Origin: Bacillota bacterium
Lineage (GTDB): Bacteria; Bacillota; Dethiobacteria; DTU022
Direction: 5' to 3'
DNA length: 64,000 nt
NCBI GenBank assembly: GCA_033549065.1
Contig: JAWSUE010000002.1
Coordinates: 170,825 to 234,824 of the forward strand
This document shows positions 59,742-64,000 of the stretch, piece by piece. A program made the translations under genes and the position numbers. The notes under the pieces were generated by a model that did no database searches, was not told the origin of the DNA, and saw only the letters and a list, made by a program, of their open reading frames with translations. Within the stretch, counting starts at the first letter, position 1, and every line of letters begins with the position of its first letter.

Positions 59742-60146
59742 TTAACTATAAAGCTCAAAAAACCCTGCAGGGTCTACAATTCTGACTGTCTGAAACTCCT
59801 TTAAGGGCAGCAGATGTCGTTTATCTCCGCTAATAATATAATCTGCTTTTCCTTCCAGAGCGCATTCTAAAACTCTGTTATCCTTTTCATCATCTTTGAT
59901 AACCTTAAGCCTTTGCTGTGGAGTAACAAGCATAACTGTTTCCTGCAGCATGGCCAACAGCTGGTTAACCTGATAATTGCTCCATTTAAATTTACTGCGA
60001 AGAATGTAGGCCATCTCTGCTAATATATCACCGGAAATTATAAGTTCGATTTTTTCCTCGAGAGCTAGTTTGATAATCTCTTCCGGTTTGCCACCGAATA
60101 AAATTGCCGAGATATAGACATTTGTATCAGCGACAACCCTATACAT
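59742..60146 (-). CDS. PIN-family toxin (COG1569 type)
   Basis: A 134-residue PIN-domain protein: VVADTNVYISAILFGG at the N-terminus, EMAYIL, DEKDNRVLECAL and DYIISGDKRHLL. This is the group called putative toxin-antitoxin toxin component of the PIN family. It overlaps the upstream ribbon-helix-helix gene by one base. Confidence 0.87.
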   Translation of the reverse strand: MYRVVADTNVYISAILFGGKPEEIIKLALEEKIELIISGDILAEMAYILRSKFKWSNYQVNQLLAMLQETVMLVTPQQRLKVIKDDEKDNRVLECALEGKADYIISGDKRHLLPLKEFQTVRIVDPAGFFELYS

Positions 60147-60391
60147 CAGCTTAATTCCTCTCTGGTGTCATGGATCAAATCATCAAGAGAATCTGAATCT
60201 TTAAGAACAAGCTTGTCTGCTGTCTCCTGACCCCACTGCCTAAGCATTACCCACCGTTCACGCTTTGTAATATATTCACGAATGATTTCCCTGGCCATCT
60301 CTGCCTTGCTCTTTTTTTCAGACACGGCAAGGTCACTGACTGCTGAATACAAATCTTCGGGAAGTGAGATATTTAATATCTTTCTGGTCAT
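60146..60391 (-). CDS. Ribbon-helix-helix antitoxin
   Basis: An 81-residue protein with an N-terminal RHH DNA-binding domain (LNISLPEDLYSAVSDLAV, KSKAEMAREIIREYI) and a C-terminal toxin-binding tail. It is cotranscribed with the PIN toxin. The palindrome at 60404-60428 is directly upstream. Confidence 0.88.
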   Translation of the reverse strand: MTRKILNISLPEDLYSAVSDLAVSEKKSKAEMAREIIREYITKRERWVMLRQWGQETADKLVLKDSDSLDDLIHDTREELS

Positions 60392-60403
60392 TGCATTTCA
60401 CAT

Positions 60404-60457
60404 CCTTGTAACAATATTTGTTACAAGGAGTATATCGCAAATTTTAAACTGAGGCAA
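60404..60457 (-). promoter_or_regulatory. Promoter and operator of the RHH-PIN unit
   Basis: Minus strand: TTGCCT (60452-60457), 17-nt spacer, TATACT (60429-60434), then a perfect palindrome with 10-bp arms CCTTGTAACA / TGTTACAAGG and a 5-nt centre (60404-60428) over the expected transcription start. This is the likely RHH binding site. Confidence 0.83.
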
Positions 60458-60510
60458 CTTCACTTCTGTGCTATAATCAATACATTAAATGGGAAAGAAG
60501 GGTATCGGCC

Positions 60511-61905
60511 GTGACCATACCAGCAGATGTTAAAAACATTCACTTCATCGGAATCGGCGGCTACGGGATGAGCGCCCTGGCCCTTATTTTGCTCCAGAAA
60601 GGCTACACGGTCAGCGGCTCGGACATCAAAGATTCCGCACTCACCGAAAACCTGGTCAGCAATGGCGCCACCGTAATGATCGGCCACAGCGCCGAGAACC
60701 TTGGCGACACCCAGCTGGTGGTCTATTCCACGGCCATCGACCCCGACAACCCTGAACTGCTCGAAACCCACCGCCGCGGCCTGCCCCTCTGGCACCGCTC
60801 GGAGCTGCTCGCCTCGCTCTTAAACAGCGCCTACGGCATCGCCATCGCCGGCACCCACGGCAAGACGACCACCACGGCCATGGTCGCCCTGCTCCTCGAA
60901 GCTGGCGGCCTCGACCCCACCGCCGTCATCGGCGGCGTTCTCCCCGCCTACGGCAGCAACGCCCGCCTCGGCACCAGCAACTACCTGGTCGCCGAAGCCG
61001 ACGAAAGCGACAACTCCTTTAACCGTTACCACCCCCGGATGGTCCTCGTCACCGGCATCGAACCGGACCACCTGGAACACTATAAAAACAACTACGAACT
61101 GCTCCGGCAGGCCTACGAGACATTCCTGGCCCACCTGCATCCCGACGGAAAGGCGATAATCTGTGTCGAGGAACCGGGCCTCCCCGAGCTGACTTCCCGC
61201 CTCGACCGCGCAATCATCACCTACGCCCGGACCAACAACTCGGCTGCCCGCCCCGACTACTACGCCGACCACATCAAACTCACCGGCAGCGGCTCCAGCT
61301 TTGACATCTACTACCGCGGAACCCTCAAAGCCACCAACATAACCTTAAATGTACCCGGCAGCCATAACATCAGCAATGCCGTCGGCGCCCTGGCCCTGGC
61401 CGACCAGTTAAAAGTAGATCTCATATCAGCAGCCCCGGCCCTCTCAGCCTTCACCGGTGTGGGCCGCCGCTTCGAACATATCGGCACGATAAACGAAATC
61501 ACTGTCATCGACGACTATGCCCACCATCCAACCGAAATAAAGGCCACCCTGCAGGCCGCCCGCTTAAGCGGCCGCCGGATTATCTGTATCTTCCAGCCCC
61601 ACCGCCACACCCGCACCGCCGGCTTCTTTGAAGAATTTGCCCGCTCCTTCTGCGACGCCGACCGCCTGCTCCTGCACAGCATCTACCCGGCCGGCGAAAA
61701 ACCGATCCCCGGCATCACCTCCGAAGCGCTGGCCGCAAAGATCGAGTGCAACAACGACATCCCCGTCTTCTACAGCCCCGATATAAACATCCTCGAAGAA
61801 AAAGCCGTCCAGTTGGCCCGCCCCGGCGACCTGATCATCACCATGGGGGCCGGAGACATCACCGCCTCAGCCCGCCGGATCTATCAGCTACTCTCCGCCA
61901 GATAA
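60511..61905 (+). CDS. murC: UDP-N-acetylmuramate--L-alanine ligase
   Basis: A 464-residue Mur ligase adding L-Ala to UDP-MurNAc. HFIGIGGYGMSALALI at the N-terminus, ATP loop GTHGKTTTTAMV at about residue 115, EADESDNSF and DDYAHHPTEIKATL. GTG at 60511 follows GAAGGG; an extended -10 TGCTATAAT lies at about 60468. It is separate from any division/cell-wall cluster, and its codon use is markedly richer in G and C at third positions than neighbouring genes. Confidence 0.95.
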   Translation: MTIPADVKNIHFIGIGGYGMSALALILLQKGYTVSGSDIKDSALTENLVSNGATVMIGHSAENLGDTQLVVYSTAIDPDNPELLETHRRGLPLWHRSELLASLLNSAYGIAIAGTHGKTTTTAMVALLLEAGGLDPTAVIGGVLPAYGSNARLGTSNYLVAEADESDNSFNRYHPRMVLVTGIEPDHLEHYKNNYELLRQAYETFLAHLHPDGKAIICVEEPGLPELTSRLDRAIITYARTNNSAARPDYYADHIKLTGSGSSFDIYYRGTLKATNITLNVPGSHNISNAVGALALADQLKVDLISAAPALSAFTGVGRRFEHIGTINEITVIDDYAHHPTEIKATLQAARLSGRRIICIFQPHRHTRTAGFFEEFARSFCDADRLLLHSIYPAGEKPIPGITSEALAAKIECNNDIPVFYSPDINILEEKAVQLARPGDLIITMGAGDITASARRIYQLLSAR

Positions 61906-62056
61906 CCCTAAAAACAGACCATACACACCCCCCACGTGACAATGTTATATGATCCCGAAAAAACAGCTTCGGGGTCAACACTCTGTCCCCCGCCCAATTT
62001 ATCAAACTCTACACTACCTGAAGGGGACAATATTAGAGCATTTTGCGTATGACTAC

Positions 62057-62254
62057 GGGGACATTCCTCTGAAAGAGGTGTGTCCCCATACCACTATTGG
62101 TTAGACACGGCTTGGCGATCGAGTGTGTCTGCGGGGACGGTTCGAGACTACGGGGACATTTCTCCGAAGGAGATGTGTCTGCGGGGACGGTTCGAGCGTA
62201 ACAGACGCGGAGTGTCTGTCCGAAGGGAATACGATGGAACTGTCCCCCTGACAC
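62057..62254 (+). repeat. Cluster of GGGGACGGTTC elements, including an 80-bp long form
   Basis: Hairpin GGGGACA..CCTCT..AGAGG..TGTCCCC at 62057-62087; a left-end unit GTGTCTGCGGGGACGGTTCG at 62125-62146; a further GGGGACA hairpin; and the long form at 62175-62254, which starts GTGTCTGCGGGGACGG, contains the inner stem ACAGAC/GTCTGT and ends GGAACTGTCCCCCTGACAC. The remainder of the 61906-62301 gap shows only a -10-like TATAAT near 62264. Confidence 0.85.
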
Positions 62255-62301
62255 ATGGTATAGTATAATAGTAACCAAATTTACCCTTAAGGAGCAGACC
62301 C

Positions 62302-63126
62302 TTGGCCAACTACATCGACCTGCACAACCACATCCTGCCCGACATCGACGACGGCCCGCGAACAATGAAAGAAGCAGTCATGCAGGCCCGCTCCATGGCC
62401 TCTGCAGGCTATTCCACCGTGGTGGCCACCCCACACACCATCGACGGCAAACCGTCACCTGCCCTGATCAAGCAAAGAGTTGCTGAATTTCAAAATGAAC
62501 TGGACAAGCAGGAAATCCCCTTAAAAATATTACCCGGTGCCGAGCAGTTTATCGAACCGGACTTAATGAACCGCCTGCGCAAAGGAGAAATCCAAACTAT
62601 AAACGACAGCCACTACCTGCTCCTGGAGCTGCCCATGACCCAGCGTATCCCCATCTATGCCGAGCAGCTCATCTTTGCCCTGGCCGTAAACGGCTACCGA
62701 CCGGTGATTCCCCACCCCGAAAGGGTGGTGGAACTCCAGCGCTACCCGAAACTGCTCTACCACCTCTACAAGGCAGGTGCCATCTACCAGATCACCTGGG
62801 GGGCGCTTACCGGCTGGCTCGGCCCCGAAGCAGAAGAGACCGCCCACCTGATGCTCAAAAGCAACCTGGCCCACTTGGTATCCACCGATGCCCATAATGC
62901 CGTAACCCGCCTCCTGGCCGTAGAACAGTCATCAGCAGCCTTAGAAGATATCCTCGGTCCCGGTTCGGCCGAAATGATGCTCCACACCCGCCCGGCCACG
63001 GTTATCGCCAACGAAACCCTGGATCTACCCGCAGCCATCGACCCGACCAAACTGCCCCGCAAAAAGGGCACCTTTCTTTCCCGCCTCATCCCAGGCAGGA
63101 AATCCCGCCAGCATAAAGAAAACTAA
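62302..63126 (+). CDS. CpsB/YwqE-type PHP protein-tyrosine phosphatase
   Basis: A 274-residue PHP-fold phosphatase with the metal motifs DLHNHILPDIDDG at residues 5-17, VVATPHT, IPHPERV and STDAHN. In capsule systems it dephosphorylates the tyrosine kinase that controls polysaccharide length. No kinase or Wzz-like protein is in the window. TTG at 62302 with AAGGAG. It is GC-rich like murC and is bracketed by two copies of the 80-bp repeat. Confidence 0.88.
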   Translation: MANYIDLHNHILPDIDDGPRTMKEAVMQARSMASAGYSTVVATPHTIDGKPSPALIKQRVAEFQNELDKQEIPLKILPGAEQFIEPDLMNRLRKGEIQTINDSHYLLLELPMTQRIPIYAEQLIFALAVNGYRPVIPHPERVVELQRYPKLLYHLYKAGAIYQITWGALTGWLGPEAEETAHLMLKSNLAHLVSTDAHNAVTRLLAVEQSSAALEDILGPGSAEMMLHTRPATVIANETLDLPAAIDPTKLPRKKGTFLSRLIPGRKSRQHKEN

Positions 63127-63175
63127 AAAGGAGACATCATTAGCGTGACCTGTGAACGGAAAAAGGGGACCGAGT

Positions 63176-63255
63176 GTGTCTACGGGGACGGTTCGAGCGT
63201 GACAGACATGGAATGTCTGTCCGAAGGGAACACGATGGAACTGTCCCATTGACAC
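63176..63255 (+). repeat. 80-bp long-form repeat, second copy
   Basis: Same length and about 90 percent identical to 62175-62254, same orientation, 50 nt after the phosphatase stop codon. The inner stem ACAGAC / GTCTGT and outer ends GTGTC / GACAC are conserved. Confidence 0.88.
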
Positions 63256-63311
63256 GATTAATCAAAGTAGACGACTACACAGCCCTGTCCCCAAGGCACG
63301 CTAAAAGATAC

Positions 63312-63334
63312 CGATGGAAGTGTCCCTCTGACAC
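63312..63334 (+). repeat. Right-end fragment of the long repeat
   Basis: CGATGGAAGTGTCCCTCTGA then CAC, matching only the last 23 bp of the 80-bp element. Confidence 0.7.
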
Positions 63335-63373
63335 ACGAATACACAAGATGCAAAGAGAAAGGAGCCTACCACC

Positions 63374-63538
63374 TTGGGCCACCCAGACCGCAGACCAAAA
63401 CGCGAAGCGAAAAGAAAAAAACAGCGCCAGAAGATGCTCGCCCGCCGCAGCCTCTACAGCCGCACCTTAGACCTCACCCCCTACAATGCTGTCGGCCCCA
63501 TGGTCAAGGGCGAGGAATTCACGATAAAATACAAATAA
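63374..63538 (+). CDS. Short, strongly basic conserved-looking protein
   Basis: A 54-residue frame with TTG start preceded by AAAGGAG at 8-10 nt. The first half is Arg/Lys-rich (RPKREAKRKKQRQKMLARR), the second is DLTPYNAVGP then KGEEFTIKYK. A good terminator follows at 63566. The basic half suggests RNA or DNA binding. I do not recognise the family; the ribosome site, terminator and absence of overlapping genes argue that it is real. Confidence 0.6.
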   Translation: MGHPDRRPKREAKRKKQRQKMLARRSLYSRTLDLTPYNAVGPMVKGEEFTIKYK

Positions 63539-63565
63539 TCTTAACCAATCAAACTCCACAAAAGG

Positions 63566-63597
63566 TAAACCTCCACTCTCACGGAGGTTTATCTTTA
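63566..63597 (+). terminator. Rho-independent terminator
   Basis: TAAACCTCC / GGAGGTTTA stem of 9 bp, 8-nt loop, then TCTTTATT, 28 nt after the short basic gene. Confidence 0.82.
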
Positions 63598-63624
63598 TTA
63601 GCAGAGCCCTTTTCCGGAAATCTA

Positions 63625-63834
63625 TTGACTCCCCTAATGATACTCGATCTGTATGAAAAGGCTGCAAAACTTATTTTTGACCTGAGACGCAAGGGTATTA
63701 CCCCCCGCAGCAGCATTGATATGCTGATAGTCTTAATCGCAGTTGAAAATAACCTGCTCTTGCTGCATAACGACAGAGATTTTGATCAGATGACCGGCCA
63801 GATAAAAGGCTTTCAAAGTTTGGAACAGATTTGA
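63625..63834 (+). pseudogene. VapC PIN-domain C-terminal fragment
   Basis: About 69 codons reading KAAKLIFDLRRKGITPRSSI, DMLIVLIA and LLLLHNDRDFDQM, the C-terminal half of a VapC toxin with its last two acidic positions. The N-terminal half with the first catalytic Asp is missing and no antitoxin gene precedes it. Frame opens at a TTG with no ribosome site. Confidence 0.75.
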
Positions 63835-63937
63835 TCTAAAGAGCATTCATTCCAGAAAAGAACCCTCAGCCAATTTGGAACAAACCGTATCGAGATAGCG
63901 GTTCTGGGAATCGTGTCCCCCTTATACATGGCCAACC

Positions 63938-63976
63938 AATAGGATGCAGGATATTACTCCTGCGTCCTATTTTTTT
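63938..63976 (+). terminator. Strong rho-independent terminator
   Basis: AATAGGATGCAGG / CCTGCGTCCTATT, 13-bp stem with one mismatch, 8-nt loop, then a run of seven T. No complete gene lies just upstream, so it may end a transcript of the VapC remnant or a small RNA from the 63835-63937 gap, in which I see nothing else. Confidence 0.78.
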
Positions 63977-64000
63977 CACGACCTAATTAATAATCATAAT

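Noticed and set aside
25255..63334. CRISPR array made of the GGGGACGGTTC repeats
   Set aside because: Copies are far apart, in both orientations, palindromic and without regular spacers; no cas genes.

Overview
The window looks like chromosome from a strictly anaerobic, spore-former-lineage Gram-positive (Bacillota, Clostridia-like; I cannot name the genus). Reasons: AGGAGG-type ribosome sites with many GTG/TTG starts, sigma-A-like promoters, and oxygen-sensitive enzymes throughout (lysine 2,3-aminomutase, indolepyruvate:ferredoxin oxidoreductase, a tungsten-type aldehyde:ferredoxin oxidoreductase, several radical-SAM proteins). No rRNA, tRNA, CRISPR array, phage or intact transposase gene was seen.

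Layout. 0-9 kb: kamA and an MttB-family methyltransferase; a fused trehalose-6-phosphate synthase/phosphatase; an agmatinase gene wrecked by an internal deletion; and, on the minus strand, a GH65 phosphorylase with beta-phosphoglucomutase, so trehalose-type disaccharide synthesis and phosphorolysis face each other. 9-13 kb: a minus-strand ACT-paaK-iorA-iorB operon for aryl-2-oxo acids. 13-20.7 kb: PflX-like radical SAM, thioredoxin, an EF-Tu-domain-2 protein, azlCD, a tungsten AOR with MoaD, a convergent radical-SAM/SPASM protein that fits the tungsten-AOR maturase type, and an MBL hydrolase. 20.8-29.7 kb: a mannose-polymer-like cluster (GH130, two glycosyltransferases and an extraordinary 1356-residue GDP-mannose pyrophosphorylase/phosphohexomutase fusion). 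29.7-38 kb: AbrB-type toxin-antitoxin units and remnants, an FAD oxidase, an ABC-F ATPase and tsaE-tsaB-rimI-tsaD. 38-42 kb: two PadR-controlled units (split ArsP-like permease with cupin; FetAB exporter).

42-54.3 kb holds the most interesting system: an IclR regulator followed by eleven tightly spaced same-strand genes (M20 amidohydrolase, TRAP transporter PQM, Asp/Glu racemase-like protein, an EutD/DoeA-like ectoine hydrolase, PanB-like aldolase, an unrecognised TIM-barrel-like protein, a Glu/Leu-dehydrogenase-family enzyme, an EutB-like PLP dehydratase and RidA). Parts resemble aerobic ectoine/hydroxyectoine catabolism, but EutC, EutE and the DoeC/DoeD enzymes are absent and other enzymes are present, suggesting an undescribed anaerobic version of the pathway.

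54.4-64 kb: aspartate kinase, an AbrB-Doc unit with a palindromic operator inside its promoter, DUF1801 protein, a baeRF-type protein, a two-gene nucleotidyltransferase unit, an RHH-PIN unit, murC, a CpsB/YwqE-type phosphatase, a short basic protein and a VapC fragment. From 25 kb onward the intergenic spaces are peppered with a GGGGACGGTTC palindromic repeat (REP/BIME-like) that has short (about 27 bp) and long (80 bp) forms; one copy supplies the last codons and stop of tsaE and a 52-bp tandem duplication precedes tsaB. A second, unrelated hairpin family (AAATAAGTTG ends) occurs at 2.9, 14.9 and 20.7 kb.
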